Source: Paenibacillus radicibacter (lineage in GTDB: Bacteria > Bacillota > Bacilli > Paenibacillales > NBRC-103111). From it: a DNA stretch of 33,972 nucleotides. The notes below the pieces were generated by a model. It did not search any database. It saw only the letters and a program-made list of their open reading frames with translations, and was not told the origin of the DNA. Where the stretch lies: NCBI RefSeq assembly GCF_024721995.1, contig NZ_JANQBC010000019.1, positions 1 to 33,972 of the forward strand. The letters are read 5' to 3'. Every line of letters starts with the position of its first letter. Position 1 is the stretch's first letter. The position numbers were made by a program, and so were the translations under genes. Below are positions 9,816 through 18,157 of the stretch, one piece after another.

Positions 9816-9930
9816 GGAATCGGCTCAAGTTCTTGTCATAACCAAATGACAAGAACTTGAGCCGATAAATAAGAAAGCCCGCGATTCCCGCGGACTTGAT
9901 TCGGACAATGTTTTTGTCATCCGACAGTTT
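9797..9930. repeat. TTCTTGTCAT repeat array with a 21-bp perfect hairpin
   Basis: The core TTCTTGTCAT occurs at about 9800-9809 and 9830-9839 and, inverted, at 9846-9855. A TTTTTGTCAT variant is at about 9911-9920. Arms 9819-9839 and 9846-9866 form a perfect 21-bp palindrome. This array truncates splB, and it looks like a cluster of recombinase or transposase binding sites at an element end. Confidence 0.55.
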
Positions 9931-9937
9931 CTAGCGA

Positions 9938-9985
9938 CATAAATTTTCCTACATTATTGACATAATTTTACCTACCACCGGTTTT
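9938..9985 (-). repeat. TGTAGGWAAAATTTATGTC repeats at the end of a recombinase gene
   Basis: On the minus strand two tandem units, GGTAGGTAAAATTATGTC and TGTAGGAAAATTTATGTC, end the recombinase remnant. Three relatives of the same unit lie at 13012-13080. Confidence 0.55.
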
Positions 9986-10629
9986 CTCCGATGGAAACAA
10001 ATAAGAACTATCCGGAGGGAGTTTTTCCAGATATTTTTCTTAAGCAGCTCTACATGTAGCGTTCAAAGGAACCTCCCGCCGATTTGAATATCTCCGGGAA
10101 CCAGGTCACACAATTCCATTGTTCGTAAGCCGGTATGAAACATCACGATTAAAATCGTCTGATCCCGAGGAGAACCGCTGTGCTCGGCCGCAGCGAACAA
10201 TGCAGCTTCTTCTTTGTCTGTCATCTGTCTTGGGCTTACCTTTTCTTCTGGAACCAATTTGACAGGCTTCGAAGGGTCGCGGCGAATCCTGGATTCCGAC
10301 ACGGCCCACTCAAAAAAACGTTTCAGGGTTATAAGTCGCCGGTTTCAATCCCATTACTTTTTGCGAAGCTTCCCGTATCGTGTTAATGTTGGGGTAGCCA
10401 CATCTTCGACTTGAAATGTCACCTCTTCCTCCTGGTGATCAGCTGTCTCAAACCAGCCTATAAAATGTTTCAAGTCGCTTGCGTATTCTTTAAGTGTTTT
10501 GGGATTCAAGTCTTCATGGGTAGTGAGGGCTTGAATGAAGTCCAGAATCGTCTGCTCGCCCTGTTCCGAAATCCCGGTCGCCTCTCTCATTAGCACAGCC
10601 TCCAAATCTTGATTTACATTAGCGGACAT
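9968..10629 (-). pseudogene. Tyrosine recombinase, multiply frameshifted
   Basis: The start MSANVNQDLEAVLMREATG at 10629 leads into a core-binding domain (ILDFIQALTTHEDLNPKTLK). After RYGKLRKK at about 10354 a stop and frameshift intervene. The frame then resumes with FFEWAVSESRIRRDPSKPVK, a linker, and IVMFHTGLRTMELCDLVPGD, which has the first catalytic Arg. A further shift gives VPLNATCRAA, a stop, then EKYLEKLPPDSSYLFPSEKT. The HxxR and Tyr boxes are not found. The start codon lies inside an ACATTAGCGGACAT repeat and the 3' end inside the TGTAGG repeats, so the gene fills the space between two repeat clusters. Confidence 0.8.
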
Positions 10630-10717
10630 GGTTTTTTTATCTTATCCGAAACATTAGCGGACATCAGTATATGCTTTGAAAATACAGAATGACCGCTAAT
10701 CTTACTTAGCGGTCATT
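10616..10717. repeat. ACATTAGCGGACAT direct repeats plus inverted pair
   Basis: ACATTAGCGGACAT occurs twice, at 10616-10629 and 10651-10664. A related 12-bp perfect inverted repeat (AATGACCGCTAA at 10688-10699, TTAGCGGTCATT at 10706-10717) follows. These probably are binding or crossover sites for the adjacent recombinase. Confidence 0.6.
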
Positions 10718-10832
10718 GACATTAAACAGCCAGTTCCAAAGCACTTATGCATAAATTCCACTAGCATATCTTTCAAGTGTGGTGGGTAACCTATATGCTG
10801 AAAATGCAATTTTGAAACTTGGAGGTTTTTGC

Positions 10833-11542
10833 ATGAAGGACCATCTCATTATTTTGATTAGAAGTTTTTCAGCATTCATTATCCTAATGGTAATTGCGAG
10901 AGCATTAGGAAAGCAAACCCTCTCAAGCATGAACTTTCACGAATTCGTAACAGCAGTCATATTGGGAGCTATAGGAGCCAACTTTGCATTTAATGAAAAA
11001 ATAGAAGTTGTCCACCTATTAATAGCCCTGTCTGTCTTTACAATTACTTCTTATATTTTATCCAAGCTTTTTTTGAAATTCAGAAAATTTAAGATGTGGA
11101 CAGAAGGAACACCCACCGTTCTCATAGAAGGAGGGTTAATTCTTGAGGATAATATGAAAAAAATAATATGACAATGGATTCTTTTAACGAACAGCTTCGT
11201 CAGAAAGAGATTTTTAATATAGAAGATGTGGAGTACGCTCTCCTTGAGATTAACGGTAAACTATCTGTTCAAAAGAAAAAGGAACTACAAGCCGTGACAT
11301 TAAAAGACCTACAATTGAATGCAGTTAATGCCACACAGTACCCAATTGAGCTTGTAATCGACGGGCAGCTTTTGAAAGACACTTTAAATTCCAACCATAT
11401 TCCCGAATCCTGGATGCTGTCCCAACTGAAGGAACGCGGCAAAAAGTTAGAGGACGTATTCTACGCCGTAAAAGGCAGCAACGGTCAACTTTATGTGGAT
11501 GATTATAAGGATAATATTCAGCATCCAATTGATCTGGAATAG
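10833..11542 (+). pseudogene. YetF/DUF421 membrane protein gene split by a frameshift
   Basis: The first part starts at ATG 10833 (GGAGG eight bases upstream). It encodes about 112 residues with three hydrophobic helices and the DUF421 signature (VIARALGKQTLSSMNFHEFV, then GAIGANFAF). It stops at 11171, after an A7 run in NMKK. The second part (11168-11542, from MTMDSFNEQLRQ) is the cytosolic DUF421 domain (FNIEDVEYALLEINGKLSV, then PIELVIDGQ, then GSNGQLYVDDYKD). The stop and the next start overlap as ATGA, so translational coupling could still produce both halves. One extra A in the run would restore a single protein of about 236 residues. YetF proteins are spore- and membrane-associated in Bacillus, with unclear role. 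It could also be a sequencing error. Confidence 0.8.
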
Positions 11543-11564
11543 TATTAACTTTCGGTATAAATAG

Positions 11565-12047
11565 CTACCTGAGATTCAACGTAATCAAATAATTATATTT
11601 TGCAGCGTGCTTTAGCTCATCCAATATGATACCATACACCGTATCTTTATAGATGCCAACAGGCAATCCAAACCAGATGTTGCGGTATCGTTCCACCGCA
11701 CCCAACTCCCCCATCAAGGCACGTTGTAGACCTTCTGTATAGGATTGTACCCGCTCGTATTGCTCACTACTGATGCCTACAATTTCCTGTCCCGTCAAAG
11801 CCCGATACATCTCTCTGAACATTTTATTGTGGCCGCGCTCATCGTTACGGATGCTTTCTATAATAGCAACCTGCTCTTTTGAGGGGGCTAGGTTGATCAA
11901 TTCATCGTAGAACAACTCATCGTTACGCTCCCCTTGTACCGCTTCCTTTATCATTTGTGCTGCTTTCGGAAATCCTGTGCTCCAGATAGGTACAAAATCC
12001 ACCCGCATATAGTATGAATTTCCCCAATAAGAAGGTACTTGATACAA
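11565..12047 (-). CDS. Ferritin-like di-iron domain protein
   Basis: 160 residues from a TTG at 12047 (MYQVPSYWGNSYYMRVDFVP). Four helices carry the metal ligands of the ferritin/rubrerythrin fold: ERNDELFYDEL, the ExxH-type RNDERGHNKMF, GELGAVERYRNIW, and LDELKHAAKYNYL. Proteins of this short type are common in spore-forming Bacilli, probably in iron binding or peroxide handling; the substrate is not known. The ribosome-binding site (GGAAGAG) is weak, and the reading extends a few codons upstream without a better start. The gene stands alone and faces the yetF pair. Confidence 0.75.
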   Translation of the reverse strand: MYQVPSYWGNSYYMRVDFVPIWSTGFPKAAQMIKEAVQGERNDELFYDELINLAPSKEQVAIIESIRNDERGHNKMFREMYRALTGQEIVGISSEQYERVQSYTEGLQRALMGELGAVERYRNIWFGLPVGIYKDTVYGIILDELKHAAKYNYLITLNLR

Positions 12048-12276
12048 TTTTGTCTCTTCCCAACGTTAGTTTATAGAAAGTATATGAGCACCTACCCATA
12101 TCGGTTCCTAAGATTAGGAAAATGACGTACCGCATACTCCCAGGTTGAATAACCAGTTGGTCTGATGTAACACGTTCTGTATCAGCTTAGGGTAAGAAAA
12201 AACGCAAAGTCGGATATATCCAGGGCTTAGCGTATATCTTCGTTAAAATGTTGGCGGAACCCCATATAGCAATACG
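12048..12276. other. Short intergenic stretch with possible coding remains
   Basis: No complete gene. On the minus strand a stretch reads RPTGYSTWEYAVRHFPNLRN and then stops, which looks like protein but was not identified. Confidence 0.25.
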
Positions 12277-12560
12277 ATGAAGATTAATTATATGAATGAT
12301 AAGGACTGGAAACAAGGCCGGTATACAAAATTGGTCAAAACAGTAGTCAACTACTTAGGAAATAACTCAAGTGGGAATTATATAGGATTGCTATACCATC
12401 GACTCTATACATTAGTAAACAAGCATTTTGGCATCAATGTATTTGAACCTGCGGATAAGACAAGCATTCTCCACTCTTTATCTAAGGATGAGCTCGAATT
12501 TATGTTATTAGATTTATTTCCGAGGTATAGAGAAAAATTACTTATGCAGCATCGATTTGC
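12277..12560 (+). pseudogene. Unknown protein fragment ending at the aldo/keto reductase remnant
   Basis: From ATG 12277 the frame reads MKINYMNDKDWKQGRYTKLV, then VVNYLGNNSSGNYIGLLYHR, then LSKDELEFMLLDLFPRYREK. This looks like genuine protein but no family was recognised. It is also open for about ten codons before the ATG (VGGTPYSNT), and no ribosome-binding site is present, so the start may be lost. Beyond about 12560 the frame is only the antisense of the aldo/keto reductase remnant, so the natural C-terminus is gone. Confidence 0.35.
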
Positions 12561-12565
12561 TCTTA

Positions 12566-12785
12566 AAGCACGCCCAACAATCTCTTTGCTCGTTCCATCT
12601 GAATATACGTTCGCCATACCGAAAAAATTGATGCCCAGCTCCAAAGCTTTCTTTATGATTGGACGACTACGTTCTTCATCAAGTATCCACGGATGAATCC
12701 ACCTATCTGCTATACCAAAGCTCATACAGCCAAGACAAAGTCGAGACACAACCAAGCCTGTCTTTCCAAGTTTCACATATTCCAT
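12566..12785 (-). pseudogene. Aldo/keto reductase N-terminal remnant
   Basis: From ATG 12785 (GAGGAA eight bases upstream) the frame gives MEYVKLGKTGLVVSRLCLGC, then MSFGIADRWIHPW, SRPIIKKALELGINFF, and NVYSDGTSKEIVGRALR. This is the first quarter of an NAD(P)H-dependent aldo/keto reductase. At about 12566 similarity ends and the frame runs into unrelated DNA. In the normally DTANVYS motif the catalytic Asp is replaced (GMANVYS). The remnant is certainly inactive, although its promoter region is well preserved. Confidence 0.85.
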
Positions 12786-12833
12786 TTCATCGATTCCTCG
12801 CTTTCAAACAGATCTTATAGGCATTATAATGAT

Positions 12834-12865
12834 AGTCTACTCCTTGGAGTTTACTCCAGATCAAG
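12834..12865 (-). promoter_or_regulatory. MerR-type promoter/operator of the aldo/keto reductase
   Basis: On the minus strand TTGATC (12864-12859) and TAGACT (12839-12834) are separated by 19 bases. The spacer holds the palindrome CTGGAGTAAACTCCAAG. A 19-bp spacer with a GGAGT/ACTCC palindrome is the hallmark of promoters twisted into activity by MerR-family regulators such as AdhR or YraB. The cognate regulator is not in the window next to it. Confidence 0.75.
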
Positions 12866-13011
12866 TAGAACCATTAGAATTTCCTCTCTCATCAGCTTGA
12901 TCTTCACTATGTATTTTAGTACGTATTGGAAATTAACTTATAGTACGAGTTAAACTTGAATAACCATGAGTGTTTTTCCATTTAATCCACCAACCGCGAC
13001 AATGTAGGTAA

Positions 13012-13080
13012 CATTGTGTCAATAAACGATTATGTAGGAACATTTATGCACTTTTGTTGACATAAATGTTCCTACATAAA
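13012..13080. repeat. TGTAGG repeats with an 18-bp perfect inverted repeat
   Basis: Units TGTAGGTAACATTGTGTC, TGTAGGAACATTTATG and its inverted copy. Arms 13031-13048 and 13061-13078 pair perfectly around a 12-base loop. Same family as 9938-9985. It probably marks an element end about 3.1 kb from the first cluster. Confidence 0.6.
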
Positions 13081-13110
13081 AAAGAAGAGCCTGATTTGAA
13101 ATGAACCCCA

Positions 13111-14501
13111 TGTCAAGGACACTTGAAAAAAAGAGTGGTAAATATAGTTAAGCAGTAGCTAGGAGATGATTTCTGTATTCTACAGGAGTCATCTTTTTTA
13201 GTCCCCACTTATATCTGTGATTGTTGTAATAGGAGATATAGTTATTAATTGCTCGAGTAAGATCAGTGAATGTGGAGTAACAACGACTCTTCACATGATC
13301 TTTCATATGTCCAAAGAATGATTCTTGTGGCGCATTATCCCAACAGTTTCCTCTTCTTGACATGGATTGTCCTAATCCATATTTTTGCAAGAGTTTTTGA
13401 TATCTAGGACTCGTGTAATGGCTTCCTTGATCGGAATGAATAAATGCATCTTTACTGAGCTTTAAGCGTCTTTGTTTCACAAGTGTATGCAGGGTATCTG
13501 TTGCGATCTTAAGCGATATGTTTTGGGAAAGGTTGTAGGAAAGGATTTCTCCTGTAGAGGCATCTAGAATGGTCGACAAATAAGCCATTTGAGTCTGACC
13601 AAATGGAAGTAGGTGATGTCGGTCAGTAATGCTAGACCAGGTGTTTTCTGTTTGAAGTTACGTTGCAAGCGATTAGGAACAGTACGGTGTTCTTGAGTCG
13701 CTTTTGCCATACGCTTGTAGGGGTTAGGTTTTCGAATGGGACAAACCAAGTTGAATTTTTTCATCAATCGACGTATTCGTTTTAAGTTATAAGGATTCCG
13801 TATTTATTTTCTAACGTCATTTTAATAGATCTTACGCCCTTCTTATACCCTTTATAGCGTATAGCCTTCACAATCCAATCTCTTGCTTTTTGATCCGAAA
13901 GCATGCGCTTCTCCCGCGTATCAGAGGTTTTTAGATAGCGATAATAACCTGATCGTGATACGTGGAGCAACTGACAAAAATAGTGCGTCATTCGTCCTAA
14001 ACCGCTATTTACAGCGCTTTGAATCAATTCAAAACGTGCATCTTTATTTAGATTTTTCCCCTTGGCTACCAGCAACTTTTCTTTCGTGTCGAACTTTTTT
14101 ATGAGTTCTAATTGAGCTTCCAGCATTTTAATCTTTGCTTCTTGCTTTGCGATTACTTCAGTCGGAGTGAGTTCACGTTGAACCGGTCGCCCAGATGATT
14201 CCTTTCTAGAATCGAGCAAACCAATGATGCCATCCTTTTTGTAGGCATTCTTCCAGCGAGCTGCACACTGTTCTAAACGTTTCTGACCGATGATTTCGAT
14301 ATGAAAGCCGTGATCTTCAAAGATTTTTCTAGGAGACAAACCTAACATATGTTGATCGATGAAAATACGCTTAAATTCCTCGGAATACGTAATAGCCTTC
14401 TCACTTACACGATACACATATTTATTCTTAGATAGAGTCTCACGCTCTTCTTCATTAAATAACTTTTTACTCATGATGTTATCCCTCCACTGTCGTATAC
14501 A
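13111..14501 (-). mobile_element. IS3-family insertion sequence, degenerate
   Basis: About 1.4 kb with a single-gene IS3/IS150-like transposase broken by frameshifts. Candidate imperfect ends are TGTCAAGGACACTTGAA (13111-13127) and, on the other strand, TGTATACGACAGTGGAG (14501-14485), matching at about 11 of 17 positions. No flanking target duplication was established, so the boundaries are approximate. It lies between a repeat cluster and an oxidoreductase remnant. Confidence 0.6.
13148..14474 (-). pseudogene. IS3-family transposase in three frames
   Basis: From ATG 14474 (GGAGGG eight bases upstream) the first frame gives an N-terminal helix-turn-helix (FIDQHMLGLSPRKIFEDHG), a coiled coil (KQEAKIKMLEAQLELIKKF) and the HTH_21-like region (RMTHYFCQLLHVSRSGYYRY). 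A frameshift near 13790 leads to MKKFNLVCPIRKPNPYKR and TDITYF, which has the first catalytic Asp. A second, near 13595, leads to MAYLSTILDASTGEILSYNL, IHSDQGSHY (second Asp) and GNCWDNAPQESFFGHMK (catalytic Glu). All DDE residues remain but in different frames, so the element cannot move on its own. Confidence 0.88.
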
Positions 14502-14524
14502 AGTATACAAAAAATCCCTATAGC

Positions 14525-14640
14525 TTAAACACCTCGATCTCCTGAGCTTGCGCCAAAAGTCACGATACGGCCATTTGGCTTAATGATGTCAAAGTCGACG
14601 AAAGCGGATTGACCGCAAACTTAAACGACGACGCTCCAAA
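14525..14640 (-). pseudogene. Quinone oxidoreductase C-terminal remnant
   Basis: A minus-strand frame ending at TAA 14527-14525 reads VDFDIIKPNGRIVTFGASSG. This is the nucleotide-binding region of zinc-type alcohol dehydrogenase/quinone oxidoreductase proteins, truncated soon after. Upstream coding is too degraded to follow. It is unrelated in position to the fuller oxidoreductase pseudogene at 18158-19145. Confidence 0.5.
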
Positions 14641-14691
14641 CGAGGAGATCACGGCTCCTGCAAGTCCAACTCCGAGAGTGTTTGTTAGCTC

Positions 14692-14823
14692 TATTGGGAA
14701 TCGGACTATATTGTTGGTATACTTCGGCAATCGGAACATATTGTTGACACTCGACACATACGGTGTTATATACCATGTAAGGAGTTTTCAGACACAAAAA
14801 AATAAGTTGGGTATTTCCCCTCC
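14692..14823. repeat. 132-bp transposon-end-like repeat, copy 2
   Basis: Counterpart of 2351-2482 in the same orientation, with the same tandem ATCGG...TTGTTG units and the same CCCC-containing border. It adjoins the oxidoreductase remnant. Confidence 0.6.
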
Positions 14824-14865
14824 TTTAACAGACCTGAGAATCTTGAGAATTGTTAATTTCACAAT

Positions 14866-14906
14866 AAAAAAACGATCTTTAGATTTTCTAATGATCGTTT
14901 CTTATT
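14866..14906. terminator. Hairpin terminator
   Basis: Outer stem AAACGATC/GATCGTTT (14870-14877, 14893-14900) and inner stem TTAGA/TCTAA, with T-rich flanks on both strands. No intact gene is adjacent on the plus side. On the minus strand it is about 160 bases past the ATP-grasp gene's stop. Confidence 0.6.
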
Positions 14907-15067
14907 TTGTTATGAGGACATATATTGTTCAAACTTCAACTTTAATACCATGATTTCCAAATATCTAACCAAAATATCTAGCATCTCTACCCTTGCATTT
15001 AGATTCTATCTGCACTTGATTTGGTTTGCTACATGATCTGGTGGAAAATTGAAATCATGTAGTAATG

Positions 15068-16099
15068 TCAAGATTGGGAGAGATAATAAGCATATTCCAA
15101 TGGTCTGCTATAAATTATGCGATTAACACTCTTTAAATCTTCGTATATACTTTTTTGGGGTTTTCCGTTGAGTTCAATAATCCAGAGCTTTCTTTGTTCG
15201 TCTAATACAAAATCCACACTCAATTCTCCCAATGTACCTATATAAGTTTCTGCTTCTTGTGCGGCTGTTACACTTACCTCATACAGAGATTGGAGGATTT
15301 CATTCGTTTCTTCGGGCGAAAATAACTGCGGAAGAATGTCTGCAACATCATAAATGGTTTCACACATACTCGTGTTAAAGTAATGTTTATAAGCCACTCT
15401 ACATGTTATGGTGGAAACCGCCCATTCTCCAATAATACCTTTTTGAACAAGGACCCGGATATCAAAATACTGATGATCAAGTTGACGCATACGAATTCCT
15501 TGCTGAACCATATATTGTTTTAGTCCGAGAAGCTCATCCAATTTTTCCTGAATACCTTCATTTCTTCTGTAAATATTTCTTGGAGCCAAGCTGTGCATAG
15601 AAATGTGAATATCTCCATTATCCGTTAGTTCAACCCGATACACAGATCTCCCCTTAAGTCCGTAAGAAGGCTTAATGTATACTAGTTTATATTTGTCTAG
15701 TACTTTGAATATATTCACTTCATGATATAAAAATGTGTCTGGTACATAGGGGTTAAGATTTGACTTTTTTAATAGGTTATAGAGATCCCATTTATTAAAA
15801 AAATTGATATTGTTGAAACATTTGTTTCTACCAATCGCCTCCTCAAGGCGTTGAATGGTTATTAATTTTTTGTTATAACATCGGTTATAGACGACATGAG
15901 GAAAAGGGAACGACCTTTGTTTCCATATGCCCTTTTTCAGGCTAACTCCAATGATACGTTGTTCCTCCCAAAGAATATCTGCCGGAGTAAAAGCGCAAAG
16001 TTTCAAGTTTAAATTGTGATAACGTTGATAAAGCTCCAAAATTCTTTTTCTACTGTTTCTTTTAGTTACAAGAATACCTATTAATGGGTGATTCTCCAA
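15068..16099 (-). CDS. YheC/YheD-type ATP-grasp spore-coat protein
   Basis: About 343 residues. TTG at 16099 has GGGAG eight bases upstream; in-frame GTG and ATG three and two codons earlier are alternatives. The N-terminal part (HPLIGILVTKRN, then PFPHVVYNRCYNK) and the ATP-grasp core (VYIKPSYGLKGRSVYRVE, then YFDIRVLVQKG, then IGTLGELSVDFVLDEQ, then LWIIELNGKPQKS) match the endospore coat-associated YheC/YheD family. These have ATP-grasp ligase folds and are expected in the mother cell or coat; the substrate is unknown. The gene is divergent from the collagen-like gene at 16302 with only 200 bases between them, which fits a shared spore-formation programme. Confidence 0.88.
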   Translation of the reverse strand: MENHPLIGILVTKRNSRKRILELYQRYHNLNLKLCAFTPADILWEEQRIIGVSLKKGIWKQRSFPFPHVVYNRCYNKKLITIQRLEEAIGRNKCFNNINFFNKWDLYNLLKKSNLNPYVPDTFLYHEVNIFKVLDKYKLVYIKPSYGLKGRSVYRVELTDNGDIHISMHSLAPRNIYRRNEGIQEKLDELLGLKQYMVQQGIRMRQLDHQYFDIRVLVQKGIIGEWAVSTITCRVAYKHYFNTSMCETIYDVADILPQLFSPEETNEILQSLYEVSVTAAQEAETYIGTLGELSVDFVLDEQRKLWIIELNGKPQKSIYEDLKSVNRIIYSRPLEYAYYLSQS

Positions 16100-16301
16100 T
16101 CCCATCACTCCCTAGCCTACGATCTCTTTTATTATCTAATGATGGTTCAGACATAATGGTATGGGACAATCACATAGCTGAACCTATATTCAGCGAATGT
16201 ATTGCTCTATTTGCCTATTTTTATTTTGATAGGTATTTGCTGTGTTTATATTTTTAAACTTTAATACGATGAATTACGTGTGATAATAAGGAGATGAGAC
16301 T
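16100..16301. promoter_or_regulatory. Divergent promoter region of two spore-coat genes
   Basis: About 200 AT-rich bases between the divergent ATP-grasp and collagen-like genes must contain both promoters. AAGGAG lies before the plus-strand ATG. No sigma-K or sigma-E consensus pair could be placed with confidence. Confidence 0.4.
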
Positions 16302-17003
16302 ATGGGAAAATGTAATTGCCCTCCAGGCCCTCCAGGACCGGTAGGACCAACAGGATCACAAGGAATTCCAGGACCAACAGGACCACAAGGAATTCCGGGG
16401 CCAGCAGGGGGACCACAAGGGCCACAAGGAATTCCAGGACCAACAGGACCACAAGGAATTCCGGGGCCAGCAGGGGGACCACAGGGACCAACAGGACCAC
16501 AAGGGCCACAAGGAGTTCAAGGAGCAGCAGGAACAACAGGGGCAACAGGAGCAACAGGAGCAACAGGAGGAGTATTAAGCTTTGCAGATTTTTTTGCGTT
16601 GATGCCTGGTGATAATGGAGCAACAGTTGCTCCCGGTACAGACGTAAGTTTTCCGCAAAATGGACCTACTAGTGGGGCTACTATTACCCGTACTGGTCCC
16701 AGTACATTTAATATGTCCGCAATCGGTACTTATCAGGTCTTGTTTCAGGTAAGTGTGACCGAAGCGGGCCAACTGATGTTAACTCTCAATGGAGCTCCTC
16801 TAGCCTCTACGGTGGTCGGGAGGGCAACAGGTACTTCTCAGATCGTAGGAATGGCTCTTGTGCAAACGACACTCGCTAATTCAACAATCACTGTAAGAAA
16901 TCCTTCTGGAAATCCCACGGCACTAACCATAACTCCGTACGCGGGAGCACCAGCAGGTACAACGCCTGTTTCAGCACATCTTATTATCACGCAAATCGCA
17001 TAG
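16302..17003 (+). CDS. Collagen-like BclA-type spore-surface protein
   Basis: 233 residues, starting at ATG 16302 with AAGGAG upstream. A Cys-containing N-terminus ([18 protein letters not shown]) is followed by Gly-X-Y triplets to about residue 92, mostly [13 protein letters not shown] with a GATGATGATGG end. A C-terminal trimerisation domain ([20 protein letters not shown], then [18 protein letters not shown], then LIITQIA) is typical of BclA_C. The protein probably sits on the exosporium or coat. Unlike the larger collagen-like protein at 5856-7802 it is Pro/Gln-rich rather than Thr/Val-rich, and its C-terminal domain is a different subtype. Coding is clean with no frame problems. Confidence 0.9.
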   Translation: MGKCNCPPGPPGPVGPTGSQGIPGPTGPQGIPGPAGGPQGPQGIPGPTGPQGIPGPAGGPQGPTGPQGPQGVQGAAGTTGATGATGATGGVLSFADFFALMPGDNGATVAPGTDVSFPQNGPTSGATITRTGPSTFNMSAIGTYQVLFQVSVTEAGQLMLTLNGAPLASTVVGRATGTSQIVGMALVQTTLANSTITVRNPSGNPTALTITPYAGAPAGTTPVSAHLIITQIA

Positions 17004-17319
17004 AGTGAAATAGAAAGGACATAGTCGTCTATCAGGAAAGAGAAGTTTTCCAGATTAGCCGCGTTTCGGACTATTCGCTTAGAGTAAAAAAATCGGCAAG
17101 TCGGTTATGATGAAAGGCTTCGTTAATTATCTTATCTCATACCTAGAAAAGAAAATCCTTGTTTTGTAAGAATTCTTCAATGTATATAGATATGTAAACG
17201 ACGTATTCGTCTTGACAATAAGCCTCGAGGCATCGGATTCTAAATACGTTTGTAGATGCCCATAGGGGCACTATTTAAATAGTAATATTATCCGTTGCCT
17301 GCTCATTGTAAAGACGCCA
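17004..17319. other. Intergenic region without supported gene
   Basis: Only a short TGCC...GGCA hairpin at about 17258-17272 was noticed. No clear terminator follows the collagen-like gene, and there is no ORF with a ribosome-binding site. Confidence 0.4.
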
Positions 17320-17958
17320 CTACATATAAACTGACAGTGCAGTTTGTTTTTCATCGCTGAACTTAGTACCCAACCATTTGTTCAGGTTAAACAAAAAGGT
17401 GTTGTAGCCACTCAAAATCGATTGCCGTTGTCGATCAGAATGGTCAGGTAAAATTTGACCCGATACGTACTCTCCCACATGCGATGGCAAAAATTCCTCC
17501 ATAGCTGATAACTTAAAATGGTTGAACAAATCCCGAAAGCGAGCATTCAAAACGCTCGTAATATTCATAATTGATTGAGGTGTCAAATTACGATCTGATA
17601 AGCACATCAATGCTAAAGCAAAGTGGTTTGCCCGTGGATGTCCCACACATTGACGGACGAAATACTTAACCTTCTTTTCCTCAAACTTGGTAATTGTAGT
17701 CCAATTTGAGTAAAACGCTGAGTATGTGTAAGGAGTACCCCTGGTTGATAAAAATAATGGCTCTTCGTTAGGTAAGTCATTAACTTTAGTTGTGTTTTTG
17801 CGAATTAACGCCGTACGGAGTTGACGTATTTGATTAACAGTTTCAATGTTTCTGATCGTGATAAAACTCCGTGAGAGGAATAAACGACTCTTTTGAATCG
17901 TCAAATACGTATTTGCTGCTCACTCCTTCGGGACAATATACTTGAAAAAACGAGCCAT
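17320..17958 (-). pseudogene. Chimeric tyrosine-recombinase remnant
   Basis: Upstream codons (EVVEKMARFFKYIVPKE) are separated by a TGA at 17922-17920 from the frame beginning AANTYLTIQKSRLFLSRSF. The first 70 residues (RQLRTALIRKNTTKVNDLPN, then EPLFLSTRGTPYTYSAFY) resemble the region between the catalytic Arg and HxxR of Tn554-type recombinases. Where the HxxR box should follow, the sequence changes to KYFVRQCVGHPRANHFALAL and LPDHSDRQRQSILSGYNTFL. The latter looks like the N-terminal part of another integrase. It therefore seems to be two broken recombinase pieces fused in frame. The base composition is AT-rich compared with the oxidoreductase region next door. Confidence 0.5.
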
Positions 17959-18157
17959 TTTTTCGACTACCTCCACATTTATCTAAACAGAAAAAGTAGA
18001 CATTTCCGTACCACATAAACGGATGTCCACAAATGGTGTGTAACACTATCTGAAAATACAGTAAAATCATCTGGTCAACAAAACTTATAATTTAATATTA
18101 TATTGTCCTCGCGATCTCGCCAATCGAGTACATATCACATCACCGCTTTCATTCTCA

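Noticed and set aside
12566-12696. C-terminal continuation of the plus-strand ORF that starts at 12277
   Set aside because: Here it is only the antisense of the aldo/keto reductase remnant.
14560-14757. 65-codon Ser/Val-rich minus-strand ORF
   Set aside because: It runs through the oxidoreductase remnant in the wrong frame and into the transposon-end repeat.
16300-16623. Leu/Val-rich minus-strand ORF and Arg/Thr/Ser-rich plus-strand ORF
   Set aside because: Both are shadows of the second collagen-like gene in other frames.
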